From assembly GCF_008086045.1 (NCBI RefSeq), contig NZ_VSEY01000004.1:124001-188000 (forward strand): a stretch of 64,000 nucleotides of DNA, read 5' to 3'. A model generated the notes under the pieces. That model was given only the letters and a program-made list of their open reading frames with translations. It was not told where the DNA came from and searched no databases. Positions 16,615 to 25,836 of this stretch are shown in pieces. Source of the DNA: Nonomuraea sp. PA05 (GTDB taxonomy: Bacteria; Actinomycetota; Actinomycetes; Streptosporangiales; Streptosporangiaceae). Each line of letters begins with the position of its first letter. Position 1 is the first letter of the stretch. A program made the translations under genes and the position numbers.

Positions 16615-17568
16615 ATGTCGAAGGTGAACACCGTGCTGGGCCCCGTCGCCCCGGAGGAGCTCGGCGTCGTGGCCGTGCACGAGCACGTCGGCTACGGCAT
16701 GCCTGGCTCGGAGCTGGACACCCGGTGGTGGAAGACGCCCGAGGAGCGCTACGCCGAGACCGTGCCGAAGCTGCGCCGCTTCCACGAGTACGGCGGCGGC
16801 ACGTTCGTGGACGTGACCGGCATCTGCAACGGCCGCGACATCGACTACTACAAGTCGCTGTCGGCCAAGACCGGGGTGCACATCGTGGCCTGCACCGGCT
16901 TCGTCGGCGGCGACACGGCGCTGCCGTTCTTCGAACGGGCCGGTGTCGACTACCTGACCAGGCAGTTCGTGCACGAGATCACCGTGGGCATCGGCGGCAC
17001 CGGCAGCCGGGCCGGCGTGATCAAGGTCGGGGTGAGCCGCGGCGGCCGGATGACCGACCTGGACCTGCGCATCTACCGGGCCGCCGCCCGCGCCGCCGTC
17101 AGCACCGGGGTGCCGATCCTCACCCACCTGGCCATCGACGTCGAGCCCGCGGTCGCCGTCTTCGAGGAGGAGGGGCTGCCGCTGCACCGGGTGCTGTTCG
17201 GGCACGCCGACGACGGCCTGAACGCGCCGAACACGCCCGACACCTGGCTCGCCGGCCGTGGCGGCCGGATCGGGTTCGACACCTTCGGCTACGAGACCGA
17301 GCTGGAGGACCCGCCGTTCTGGGCGCGTCCCCGGCGCGAGCGGCTGGCGCACTTCCTCGGCTTCCTCGGCAAGGGCTTCCTGGATCAGGCGCTGGTCTCG
17401 GCCGACGCCAACTGCAGCCCGCTGGGCTGGCCCGGCGTCAAGGGCCACACGGTCAACTACCTGTTCGAGGAGCTCGTCCCCGACCTGCGCGACGCCGGGC
17501 TGGACGAGGCGACGATCACCAGGCTGCTCGTCCACAACCCCGCCGATTTCCTGACGATCCAGAACTGA
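16615..17568 (+). CDS. Phosphotriesterase/lactonase-family metallohydrolase (intact)
   Basis: 317-residue amidohydrolase-superfamily enzyme with a complete phosphotriesterase-type site: His22-x-His24 (AVHEH), Lys of GVIKVGVSR, His of ILTHLAID, His of LFGHADD and Asp of VSADANC. The family hydrolyses lactones, phosphotriesters or related esters. It follows the degenerate paralogue by five bases, with a GAGG site overlapping the previous stop, and precedes the FAD monooxygenase. A Baeyer-Villiger-like or ring-hydroxylating step followed by lactone opening would suit the operon, but the substrate cannot be read from the sequence. Confidence 0.88.
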   Translation: MSKVNTVLGPVAPEELGVVAVHEHVGYGMPGSELDTRWWKTPEERYAETVPKLRRFHEYGGGTFVDVTGICNGRDIDYYKSLSAKTGVHIVACTGFVGGDTALPFFERAGVDYLTRQFVHEITVGIGGTGSRAGVIKVGVSRGGRMTDLDLRIYRAAARAAVSTGVPILTHLAIDVEPAVAVFEEEGLPLHRVLFGHADDGLNAPNTPDTWLAGRGGRIGFDTFGYETELEDPPFWARPRRERLAHFLGFLGKGFLDQALVSADANCSPLGWPGVKGHTVNYLFEELVPDLRDAGLDEATITRLLVHNPADFLTIQN

Positions 17569-17599
17569 ACCCCATGCGCCCCGTTCAAGGAAGACGATC

Positions 17600-18712
17600 A
17601 TGCAGACCTCAGACCTGAAGGACCTGGACATCGCCATCGTCGGCGGAGGGTACGGCGGCGCGGTGGCGGCGGTGGCACTCGGGCGGCTCGGCGCCAAGGT
17701 CAGCGTCTACGAGCAGGCCAGCGCAATCCGGCAGGTCGGCGCCGGCATCGGCCTGCGCCCGCCCACCATCGAGCTGTTCCGCGAGCTGGAGATCTTCGAC
17801 GCGATCGCGGCCGTCAGCTCCCCGAGCGACTACTTCGAGATCCTCACCGCCACCGGCGAGGTCATCCAGCGCGAGGACTGGCCGAAGGCCGGCGACTACG
17901 CCCAGGTGAACAAGACCCGGTTCATCCACCGCGGCGACTTCATCGACACCCTGCTGAGGCTGCTGCCCGAGAGCATGGTGCACATCTGCCACAAGATGAC
18001 CGGCATCGAGGACCGGGGCGACCACGCCACGCTCACCTTCGCCGACGGCAAGCAGGTGACGGCCGACCTGGTGATCGGCGCCGACGGCATCCGCTCCGTG
18101 GTGCGCAAGCAGCTGTTCAGCGACAACGAGCCGGTGTTCGCGGGGGCGCACGCGTACCGTGCGGTGATCTCCGCCGGTGACACGTACGGATTGTGCGTGG
18201 ACGACAACCTGCGCCTCTACATGAACGAGCGCGGCACGATGGTCTACTTCCTGCCGCTGCGCCACCGCGGCCAGGTGTCCTTCGACATCACGGCGCTGTC
18301 CGCCGACGACTCGTGGGCGCCCCGGGTCACCAAGGACGACCTGGTGGCGCTGATGGACGGCTTCGACGAGCGGCTCGTGAACATCACCCGCGACCTGGAC
18401 ATGGACACGGTGACGAGCCGCGCCGTGTTCGACATCGACCCGGTCGAGCGGTGGCACTCCGACTCCGTCACGCTGCTGGGCGACGCCGCCCACGCGATGC
18501 TGCACCACCAGGGGCAGGGCGCCAACCAGGCCATCCAGGACGCCGGCGGGCTCGCCTGCGCCCTGCGCGAGGCCGGCTCCGTCAAGGACGCGCTGGCCCT
18601 CTACCAGGCCAGGCGCAAGCCCGACACGGACGCGCTGCAGCGCATCTCCCGGGAGTCCTGGCAGGCGGACTCGGTGGACACCGCGTTCCCGGAGAAGTCC
18701 TCGATCAAGTGA
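17600..18712 (+). CDS. FAD-dependent aromatic monooxygenase (UbiH/salicylate hydroxylase-like)
   Basis: 370-residue group A flavoprotein monooxygenase. The N-terminal Rossmann motif is VGGGYGGAVAA (residues 14-24), the DG motif is GADGIRSVVR, and the GD motif near residue 294 is GDAAHAMLHHQGQGANQAIQD. These mark NAD(P)H-dependent hydroxylases of aromatic acids such as salicylate or 3-hydroxybenzoate. AAGGA precedes the ATG at 17600. In the operon it sits between the phosphotriesterase-like pair and an HSL-type esterase, and an aromatic-acid-type permease gene follows, so an aromatic or heteroaromatic substrate is likely. Confidence 0.9.
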   Translation: MQTSDLKDLDIAIVGGGYGGAVAAVALGRLGAKVSVYEQASAIRQVGAGIGLRPPTIELFRELEIFDAIAAVSSPSDYFEILTATGEVIQREDWPKAGDYAQVNKTRFIHRGDFIDTLLRLLPESMVHICHKMTGIEDRGDHATLTFADGKQVTADLVIGADGIRSVVRKQLFSDNEPVFAGAHAYRAVISAGDTYGLCVDDNLRLYMNERGTMVYFLPLRHRGQVSFDITALSADDSWAPRVTKDDLVALMDGFDERLVNITRDLDMDTVTSRAVFDIDPVERWHSDSVTLLGDAAHAMLHHQGQGANQAIQDAGGLACALREAGSVKDALALYQARRKPDTDALQRISRESWQADSVDTAFPEKSSIK

Positions 18713-18724
18713 TTGCGTGAACCC

Positions 18725-19636
18725 ATGACTGTGCATCCCGACATCGCCAAGATCCTCGCCACGCTGCCGCCCGGGGACGGCCGCAGGCCCGACCCGGTGG
18801 CGGCCCGCGCCGCCGAGCAGGCGCACGTCCCCGCGCCCGAGGACCGGCTGCCGCTGCACGCGGTCGAGGAGACCACCGCGGCGGGCGTGCCGGTGCGGAT
18901 CTACACGCCGGTGGCGGCCGAGTCGTACGGGCTGCTCGTGTACTTCCACGGCGGCGCGTTCTTCTCCGGCGGCCTCGACACCCACGACGGCGTGGCGCGG
19001 TCGCTGGCCAGGGAGACCGGCCACCGGGTCGTCTCCGTCGGCTACCGCCTGGCCCCGGAGGCCGCCTACCCGGCCGGTCTCCAGGACTGTTACGCGGTGG
19101 TCCGCTGGGCGGCAGAGAACGGCGACCGGCTCCAGTGGGACGGCGGGAACCTCGCCGTCGCCGGTGACAGCTCGGGCGGCACCTTCGCCGCCGCCGTGGC
19201 CGCGCTGGCGCACGACGAGGGCTTCGGCCGCATCACGCACCAGATCCTCTTCTACCCCTCCGTCGACCTGGACTTCGACACCGGCCGCTACGCCTCGCTC
19301 CGGGACAACGCCGAGGGCTACGGCCTGGAGACGGTGGCGCTGAAGCCGTACAACTCCTTCTACCTCGACAGCGGCGCCGACCCGTCGGACCCGCTCGTCT
19401 CCCCCATCAAGCGGCAGGACCTCACCGGCCTGCCCGCTGCCCTGGTCATCACGGCGGAGTACGACCCGCTGCGCGACGAGGGCGAGCTCTACGGCCAGAA
19501 GCTCAGGGAAGCGGGCGTGCCCGCGACGGTCCGCCGCTACGCGGGCGCCAATCACGGCTTCGTCGTCAACTTCGCGTGGATCCCTGAGTACTACCAGGCC
19601 TTCCGCGACGCGGGCGAGTTCCTGAACCGGCGCTGA
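18725..19636 (+). CDS. HSL-family alpha/beta-hydrolase (esterase)
   Basis: 303-residue carboxylesterase of the hormone-sensitive-lipase family. The oxyanion motif is YFHGGAFFSGG, the nucleophile elbow GDSSGG, the acid Asp is in EYDPLRDEG and the catalytic His in NHGF. ATG 18725 was chosen over an upstream TTG. It starts 12 bases after the monooxygenase stop, in the same operon. It probably cleaves an ester intermediate or the incoming substrate. Confidence 0.92.
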   Translation: MTVHPDIAKILATLPPGDGRRPDPVAARAAEQAHVPAPEDRLPLHAVEETTAAGVPVRIYTPVAAESYGLLVYFHGGAFFSGGLDTHDGVARSLARETGHRVVSVGYRLAPEAAYPAGLQDCYAVVRWAAENGDRLQWDGGNLAVAGDSSGGTFAAAVAALAHDEGFGRITHQILFYPSVDLDFDTGRYASLRDNAEGYGLETVALKPYNSFYLDSGADPSDPLVSPIKRQDLTGLPAALVITAEYDPLRDEGELYGQKLREAGVPATVRRYAGANHGFVVNFAWIPEYYQAFRDAGEFLNRR

Positions 19637-19678
19637 GCTTCTCTCCTTCCCCCCCACCGCCCGCTCAAGGAGAGCGTC

Positions 19679-20945
19679 ATGTCATCGGTCAACGTCGAGA
19701 AGGTACGCCTCCGTCCTGCCCGAGCTGATGCGCGAGTGGAACCTGTCGCCCGTCGAGGGCGGGCTCATCGGCAGCTACGGGTTCTTCGGGATGATGCTGG
19801 GCGCCATCTGCTTCGGCGTCCTGGCGGACTGGTTCGGCAGACGGAACGTGCTCGTGGTGAGCGTGTTCCTGTTCAGCGTGTTCATGTTCCTGTGCGCGTT
19901 CGCGACGGGGCCCGTCTCCTTCTCCCTGTTCCGCTTCGTCGGCGGCGTGGGCATCGGCGGCATCATGCCGAACGTGCTGGCGCTGCTGACCGACTACGCC
20001 CCCACCCGGCTGCGCAACACCATGACGGGCATCGTGCTGTGCTGCTTCTCGCTGGGCAGCATCCTGGCGCCCGCCCTGGCCCTGCTCATGCTGCCCGGCC
20101 TGGGCTGGCGCAGCCTCTACTGGGTGGCGATCCTGCCGGTCCCGTTCCTGCCGTTCATGGTGCGCCACTTCCGCGAGTCGCCCGCGGTGCTGCTGGCCAG
20201 GGGACGGACGGACGAGCTGCGCGCCCTCCTGGCCCGCGTCAACCCCGACGCCGCGATCGCCCTCGACGCGGAGCTTGAGGTGGGCACGCGGCAGAGCCCC
20301 GGCGGCCTGCCCCTGGCCGAGCTGTTCAGGAACCGCCGCGCCCTGGCCACGATCATGATCGGCGTCGCCTTCTTCATGTGCCTGCTGATGATCAACGGGC
20401 TGACGATCTGGCTGCCCGGCTTCATGGTCGGCGCGGGCTACGCCCTCGGCTCCGGCCTGCCCTTCCTGATCATCCTGAACGTCGGCGCCGTCGCCGGGAC
20501 GCTGGTGCTCGGCAGGCTGGCCGACCGCTGGGGCACCAAGCGGGTGCTCATCCCCATGTTCGTCGTCTCGGCCGTCGCTCTCAGCCTGCTCGGCTTCGCG
20601 GACGGCTTCGCCATCCTGGCGGTCCTGGTCTTCGTGGCCGGCGCGTGCACGACGGGCTCGCAGAACATCGCCTACTCCTTCGTCTCGCAGTACTACCGGC
20701 CCTCGATGCGGGCGACGGGCATCGGCCTGGCCTCCGCCGTGGGGCGGGTGGGCGCCATCGTCGGGCCGACGTACGGCGGGATCCTGCTCTCGCTGAGCCT
20801 GCCCGCCGAGCTGAACTTCGTCTCGTTCGCGGTGCCGGGCGTCATCGCGGCGCTCGCCTTCTGGTTCGTACGCGCCGGCGCGACGCCCGGCCAGGAGGTC
20901 AGCGAGCCGCTTCCCGCCGTCGCAGATAGCCGTGGAGCGTCGTGA
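19679..20945 (+). pseudogene. Aromatic acid:H+ symporter-type MFS permease with a 5' deletion/frameshift
   Basis: A strong ribosome site (AAGGAGAGCGTC) and ATG at 19679 begin MSSVNVEK, the normal family start, but this frame then reads nonsense. Homologous sequence resumes in another frame at about 19704 (YASVLPELMREWNLSPVEGG) and runs intact to 20945, with eleven predicted membrane segments and the GVLADWFGRR loop motif. About 30-35 residues including TM1 are missing at the junction. The internal ATG at 19728 has no good ribosome site and would give a TM1-less protein. Hence a pseudogene, unless the junction is an assembly error. The family (PcaK/BenK-like) imports aromatic acids, which fits the operon. 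Confidence 0.72.
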
Positions 20946-21843
20946 AGAACGGCGACGGCTCCAGCCGGGGATCGCCGTGGTAGCCGAGCTCCTCGGCGAC
21001 CGGGGCGAACGGCGAGTAGACCGAGTCGCTGCGCCGCGGGCCGCCGCGCAGGTAGCGGCCGGCGACCTCGCCGATGCGGGCCTCGATGTCCAGGCTCTCC
21101 GTCAGTGCCCGCTCGGCTCCTTCGCGGTCGAGCACGACGTCGTAGGCGACGCCGTCCGCGCCCCGGTACGGGTGGCCCAGGTACAGGGCGCCGGGCCGGA
21201 TCTCGTCACGGAGGCGGAGCAGGCTCGCCCGGTAGGCGTCCGGGTCCTCGTACCCGGGGAAGCCGTTGGCGGCGCCGTGGATCTGCACGGCGTCGCCGAC
21301 GAAGACGGCGTCGCCGTGCAGATCCACGGCGTAGGCGACGGATCCGGCAGTGTGGCCGGGCACGTGGTGCACGGAGACGGTGACGCCGCCGCCCAGCGGC
21401 AGCTTCTCGCCGCCACGCAGCAGCACGGTCGGCTCCAGCTCGCCGGAGATCACCGCGGCGGCGGCCTCGGTCTGCTTCTGGACGCCGTGCGGGTCGTCGA
21501 GGTACCGCTGCCGCACACTGACGTACTGGTCCACGTGGGCCTGCCGGGCGCGCAGCAGGTGCGCGTCGGCCTCGTGGATCACGATCTCGGCGCGCCGGCC
21601 GGTGAGCTCCCACAGCGCGTGCGCGCCGCCGAGGTGGTCGATGTGGCCGTGGGTGAGCAGGATCCAGCGCACGTCCTCGATGCGGCGGCCGAGCTTTTTC
21701 AGCTCGGGGGCCATGCCGCCGGCGGGAGAGGCGGCGATGCCCGTGTCGACGACGGCCGGTTCGGGGGCGTCGATGAAGTAGCTGTAGAGACCGAAACGTC
21801 CCCAGGGCGACACCAGCGGGTGGATGTCAACGTCGTGCGCCAT
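20899..21843 (-). CDS. Metallo-beta-lactamase-fold hydrolase
   Basis: 314-residue MBL-fold enzyme with the full metal-binding set: THGHIDH, the His of PGHTAG, the Asp of FVGDAV and the His of LGHPYR. Length and the C-terminal extension suit glyoxalase II-like or lactonase-type members. The ATG at 21843 (MAHDVD) is preceded by GAGAGG at a good distance and is preferred to one 21 bases upstream. Its 3' end overlaps the tail of the MFS gene by 47 bases on the other strand, and it is divergent from the CocE-type hydrolase. Probably another ester or lactone hydrolase of the catabolic island. Confidence 0.88.
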   Translation of the reverse strand: MAHDVDIHPLVSPWGRFGLYSYFIDAPEPAVVDTGIAASPAGGMAPELKKLGRRIEDVRWILLTHGHIDHLGGAHALWELTGRRAEIVIHEADAHLLRARQAHVDQYVSVRQRYLDDPHGVQKQTEAAAAVISGELEPTVLLRGGEKLPLGGGVTVSVHHVPGHTAGSVAYAVDLHGDAVFVGDAVQIHGAANGFPGYEDPDAYRASLLRLRDEIRPGALYLGHPYRGADGVAYDVVLDREGAERALTESLDIEARIGEVAGRYLRGGPRRSDSVYSPFAPVAEELGYHGDPRLEPSPFFTTLHGYLRRREAAR

Positions 21844-21864
21844 CACTGCCTCTCTTTCGATCAT

Positions 21865-21872
21865 TTAATATA
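21865..21872. promoter_or_regulatory. A+T-rich motif in the MBL/CocE divergent promoter
   Basis: The 67 bases between the divergent MBL and CocE-type genes contain ATTTAATATAATAATATG (21863-21880). Its core TTAATATA is shared, in inverse orientation, with the promoter at 15576-15583. A common GntR operator or a pair of -10 elements are the simplest readings. Confidence 0.4.
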
Positions 21873-21910
21873 ATAATATGCACAAGTCAGGCGAAGGGAG
21901 CCGCACACTC

Positions 21911-23626
21911 ATGGTCGAAGTCAAGACCTGGGACGCGGGCGGGCAGAAGATCACCATCCGCAAGGACCTGGGCGCCCCGATGCGCGACGGCGTCACCCTC
22001 GCGCTCGACGTCTACCACGGCCCGGAGGACAAGCCGCGGCCCGCGCTGGTCGCCATGAGCCCGTACGGCAAGGAGCTGCAGGCCCAGTCGCTCATGCTGC
22101 CGCCGCAGCGCCGCCCCAGCCCGCTGTGGGACGGCTGCCTGGAGGCCGGTGACATCGCCCGCATCGCCGGGGAGGATTACGCGCACGTCATCGCCGACCT
22201 GCGCGGCTCCGGCGCCTCGGGCGGCGTCATGGTGGGCAACTACAACGCCGGCGGCACGCCGCTCGGCCAGGACGCCTACGACCTCATCGAGTGGGTCGCC
22301 GACCAGCCCTGGTGCGACGGCAACGTCGGCATGGTGGGCGTGTCGTACTTCGCCTCGATGCAGGTGCTGGCCGCGGCCGAGCGCCCGCCGCACCTGAAGG
22401 CGATCTTCTGCAGCGGCGGCCACTACGACTTCTACGAGACCTCCTACCACGGCGGCATCCTGTGGTTCATGCCCCGCGCCGCGCGGGAGGGCCGCGGCGG
22501 CGACTCCGGCATCGCCGTCGCCGACATCAGGTCCAGGATGCAGGCGCAGCTCTCCCCCGAGGAGCTGGCCGCGCGCGTCGAGGCGCGGCTCACCGACCCC
22601 GACGTCGCCCGGTGGCCCAACCTGGCCCACATCCTGCACTACCCGAAGAACCGCGAGCTCTGGTACGACATCATCCTCAACGAGCTGGACGGCGAGTACT
22701 ACGAGGAGCGCAACCCCATCACGCTCGCCCCGAACATCGACATCCCCGTCTACGTGCAGATCAACTGGGGCCGGGGCTGGACCGTGGACGGCAGCATCGA
22801 GCTGTTCAAGGCGCTCAGGGGCCCCAGGAAGCTCGACCTCCTCCCCTACCCGCCGATGCAGGAACGCCCGTTCCACGAGGTCCACGACGACATGTTCCGG
22901 TGGTACGACCACTGGCTGAAGGGCATCGACACCGGCGTGATGGACGAGCCGGCCGTCAAGGTCTTCGTCGAGGGCTCCCGCGAGTGGGTGACGTCACCGC
23001 AGTGGCCGCTGGACGGGGTCGAGCACCGGCCGCTCTACCTGCGCCCCCGCCGCAGGCTGTCGGACAAGCCCGAGCCGCTGGGCCCCGAGTACGCCGCCCC
23101 CGACGGCTTTTACCAGGCGCCGCTGACGGTGACCGACCAGGTCGAGACGCTGACCTGGGCCACCGAGCCGTTCGCCGAGGAGACGGAGATGGCCGGCACC
23201 GGCGCCGCGCACCTGTTCGTGGAGATCGACACCGACGACACGAACCTCATCCTCCGCCTCTGGGACACCGCCTCCGACGGCAGGCGTCAGCTCGTCACCA
23301 CCGGCTACCTCAAGGCCTCCCACCGCGAGCTGGACGACCGCACCACCGAGGGCGACCCGTACCACCCGCACACCCGCGCCGTCCCCGTCGAGCCGGGCGT
23401 GATCGAGGAGTACGTGGTGCGGCTCTACCCCTTCGCCAACTCCTTCCAGCCGGGGCACCGCCTGGAGGTGGAGCTGTCCTGCGACGAGCCGCTGGCCGAC
23501 ACGCACAACTCCCTGCTGCCGCCCGAGGCCATGCACCTGCCGTCCGGCCGCGCGACCAGCCACAAGGTCTACCGCGACGCCGCCCACCTGTCGCGGCTCG
23601 TGCTGCCGTTCACGACGGCCCAGTGA
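21911..23626 (+). CDS. CocE/NonD-type (S15 family) alpha/beta-hydrolase
   Basis: 571-residue hydrolase of the X-Pro dipeptidyl-peptidase S15/CocE group. An N-terminal hydrolase domain carries the nucleophile motif GVSYF in DGNVGMVGVSYFASMQ, preceded by DLRGSGASGG, and the C-terminal part is the jelly-roll domain typical of the group. ATG 21911 is used because GAAGGGAG lies nine bases upstream; the ATG at 21878 inside the A+T-rich promoter is rejected. Family members cleave cocaine-like esters, amides and acyl peptides. The neighbouring genes suggest an ester or amide of an aromatic acid. Its tail overlaps the TetR gene tail by 17 bases. Confidence 0.9.
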   Translation: MVEVKTWDAGGQKITIRKDLGAPMRDGVTLALDVYHGPEDKPRPALVAMSPYGKELQAQSLMLPPQRRPSPLWDGCLEAGDIARIAGEDYAHVIADLRGSGASGGVMVGNYNAGGTPLGQDAYDLIEWVADQPWCDGNVGMVGVSYFASMQVLAAAERPPHLKAIFCSGGHYDFYETSYHGGILWFMPRAAREGRGGDSGIAVADIRSRMQAQLSPEELAARVEARLTDPDVARWPNLAHILHYPKNRELWYDIILNELDGEYYEERNPITLAPNIDIPVYVQINWGRGWTVDGSIELFKALRGPRKLDLLPYPPMQERPFHEVHDDMFRWYDHWLKGIDTGVMDEPAVKVFVEGSREWVTSPQWPLDGVEHRPLYLRPRRRLSDKPEPLGPEYAAPDGFYQAPLTVTDQVETLTWATEPFAEETEMAGTGAAHLFVEIDTDDTNLILRLWDTASDGRRQLVTTGYLKASHRELDDRTTEGDPYHPHTRAVPVEPGVIEEYVVRLYPFANSFQPGHRLEVELSCDEPLADTHNSLLPPEAMHLPSGRATSHKVYRDAAHLSRLVLPFTTAQ

Positions 23627-24209
23627 CCGTCAGCAGCGGCAGCCACACCTCGTCCACGATCTGCGCGATCGCCTCGTCCGGCACCGCGCGCATCGTCATG
23701 AACATGTCGTGCCGCAGCAGGTCGAGCGGCAGGTTCAGGACGCGGGCGGGGCGCGGCACGTCCGGCAGCTCGCCGCGCCCGACCGCGCGGGCCACGATGG
23801 TCTCGAAGGCGGTCGGGTGGCCGGGCGGCAGGAGGGTGTCGCGCAGCTCGCCGAGGCTCGTGCCGGTGTCCTGGAAGTAGTCCACGAGCTGCACGCTCAT
23901 CAGCGTGATCATGCCCGCGCGGTCGGCGTCGGCGTTGCGCAGGAAACCGATCGCGTCGCCGCGCAGGCTCCCGGTGTCGGGGATCGCGATCGGGCGCCAG
24001 TGCCTGGTGAGCGTGGCCAGCAGCAGGTCCTCGCGGCGCGGCCAGCGCCGGTAGAGGACGGGGCGGCTGGTGCCGGCGCGGGCGGCGACCGCCTCGTAGG
24101 TGAAGCCGAGGTAGCCGTGCTCCAGCAGGACGTCCCAGGCGGCGTCGAGGAGCGCGTCCTCCAGCCGGGCGCCGCGCCGCCGGGTCGCCCCGTCCTCCCC
24201 CGTGTTCAC
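23610..24209 (-). CDS. TetR/AcrR-family regulator
   Basis: 199-residue TetR-type repressor with an N-terminal HTH (residues 14-60, YEAVAARAGTSRPVLYRRWP) and a helical ligand-binding domain. It starts with GTG at 24209. It is divergent from the DHA2 exporter gene across 143 bases containing two adjacent palindromes, and so probably controls that exporter and itself. Confidence 0.9.
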   Translation of the reverse strand: MNTGEDGATRRRGARLEDALLDAAWDVLLEHGYLGFTYEAVAARAGTSRPVLYRRWPRREDLLLATLTRHWRPIAIPDTGSLRGDAIGFLRNADADRAGMITLMSVQLVDYFQDTGTSLGELRDTLLPPGHPTAFETIVARAVGRGELPDVPRPARVLNLPLDLLRHDMFMTMRAVPDEAIAQIVDEVWLPLLTVTGPS

Positions 24210-24225
24210 GCGCGTACCTTATCGC

Positions 24226-24249
24226 GGCCGGTCCGGCCCCACCGTGGGG
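24226..24249. promoter_or_regulatory. Two adjacent palindromes between TetR and DHA2 exporter genes
   Basis: GGCCGG-T-CCGGCC (24226-24238) and CCCCAC-C-GTGGGG (24237-24249) are perfect 13-base dyads that overlap by two bases. They lie just upstream of the TetR start in the divergent promoter, the usual place for an autoregulatory operator. G+C richness raises the chance of coincidence. Confidence 0.4.
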
Positions 24250-24352
24250 TGGTTTCGCACGGATATGTGACCATGTTCCCCGAGCACCAGAGCCGGCCGG
24301 CCGCCCTCGATCCCGCCCGAGGCCCGCGCCGACCGGCACCCCCGGAGAGAAG

Positions 24353-25792
24353 ATGACGCACGGCTCACCGCCCACAACGGCCGCTCCCCGGCGGGTCGCG
24401 CTGATCGTGGCCGTGGCGTGGTTCATGCAGAACCTCGACACCACGATCATCAACACGTCCCTCCCCCAGCTGGCCAGGACGTTCGGCGTGGACGCCGTCA
24501 GCGTGAACATCGGCATCACCGCGTACGTCGTCGCGGGCGCCGCCTTCATCCCGCTCGGCGGCTGGCTGTCCGACCGGTACGGCGCCAAACGGGTGTTCGC
24601 GACCGCGATCGTGGTGTTCGGCCTGGCCTCGGTCGGCTGCGCGGCCTGCACGGAGCTGTGGCAGTTCGTCCTGGCCCGCGTCGTGCAGGGCGTCGGCGGC
24701 GCCCTGATGATGCCGGTCGGCCGCATCATCGTGCTCAGGAACGCCGGCAAGGAGGACCTGCTGCGCGCGACGGCGCTGATCACCTGGCCCGGCCTGATCG
24801 CGCCCGTCATCGCCCCCGTCGTCGGCGGCGCGCTGACCACCTGGTACGGCTGGCAGTGGATCTTCCTGCTGAACGCGCCGCTCGCGCTCGCCGGCACCGC
24901 GCTGGTGCTGGCCTTCGTCCCCGGCGCACGCGAGGCGGACCGCAGGCCGCTGGACCGCACGGGAACGGTCCTCATCATCACCGCGCTCAGCCTGACCATC
25001 TACGGCCTGTCCGAGCTGGCGCACCCGTCGGCCGTCGGCCTGGACCTCGCCCTGCTCGCCGTCGGCTCGCTGGTGGGCGTGGCCGCCGTCCGGTGGTTCC
25101 GCCGGGCCGCCCACCCGCTGATCGAGCTGGCGCCGCTGCGGGTGCCCACGTTCGCGGCCTCCACCCTGCACGCGGGGAACCTCATCCGGCTGGCCATCAG
25201 CGCGACGCCGTTCCTGCTGCCGCTCATGCTGCAGGAGGCGTGGCGGCTGACGCCGCTGGAGGCCGGTCAGATCGTGCTGGTGTACTTCCTGGGCAACCTG
25301 GTCGTCAAGACGATCACCACGCCGCTGCTGCGGCGGCTCGGCTTCCGCACGGTGCTGATCGGCAACGGGGTGGGGGTGGCGCTGTCGATCGCGGCCTTCG
25401 GGCTGCTGGACGTGCGTACGGGGTTCGTCGTGGTGTCGGCGGTGGCTTTCGTCGCGGGGGTGACCAGGTCGATCGAGTTCACCGGGATCAACACGTTGTC
25501 GTTCGCCGACATCGGGCCCGAGGACCGGGCCTCGGCCTCCATGTTCTTCAGCATGATGCAGCAGATCTCCATGGCGCTGGGGGTGGCCGCCGCCGCGATC
25601 GTCCTCCAGGTTGCGCACGGCCCGGCCGCCACCCCGCTCACCCAGGGCGACTTCGCCGTGGCCTTCTGGCTGTCGGGGGCGGTCGCGCTGGTGGGCGCCC
25701 TGCTGATGACGATGCTGCGTCCGGACGCCGGGCACGAGGTCACCGGGCACCGGCCGCGCCCGCGGGTGAGTGGGGAGCCGAGTCGCCGATAG
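24353..25792 (+). CDS. MFS drug:H+ antiporter (DHA2/EmrB-QacA type)
   Basis: 479-residue transporter with about 14 predicted membrane segments. It carries the DHA2-typical LDTTIINTSLP motif in TM1, GGWLSDRYGAKR between TM2 and TM3, and a TM5 segment starting TWPGLIAPVIAPVVGG. CGGAGAGA precedes ATG 24353. Divergent TetR control suggests induction by a toxic compound. Substrates of the family are drugs, dyes or secondary metabolites. Confidence 0.92.
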   Translation: MTHGSPPTTAAPRRVALIVAVAWFMQNLDTTIINTSLPQLARTFGVDAVSVNIGITAYVVAGAAFIPLGGWLSDRYGAKRVFATAIVVFGLASVGCAACTELWQFVLARVVQGVGGALMMPVGRIIVLRNAGKEDLLRATALITWPGLIAPVIAPVVGGALTTWYGWQWIFLLNAPLALAGTALVLAFVPGAREADRRPLDRTGTVLIITALSLTIYGLSELAHPSAVGLDLALLAVGSLVGVAAVRWFRRAAHPLIELAPLRVPTFAASTLHAGNLIRLAISATPFLLPLMLQEAWRLTPLEAGQIVLVYFLGNLVVKTITTPLLRRLGFRTVLIGNGVGVALSIAAFGLLDVRTGFVVVSAVAFVAGVTRSIEFTGINTLSFADIGPEDRASASMFFSMMQQISMALGVAAAAIVLQVAHGPAATPLTQGDFAVAFWLSGAVALVGALLMTMLRPDAGHEVTGHRPRPRVSGEPSRR

Positions 25793-25836
25793 GCTCACGT
25801 TCGCACGTCTTGCCTGTTCACGTGGAGGTAGCAGCA

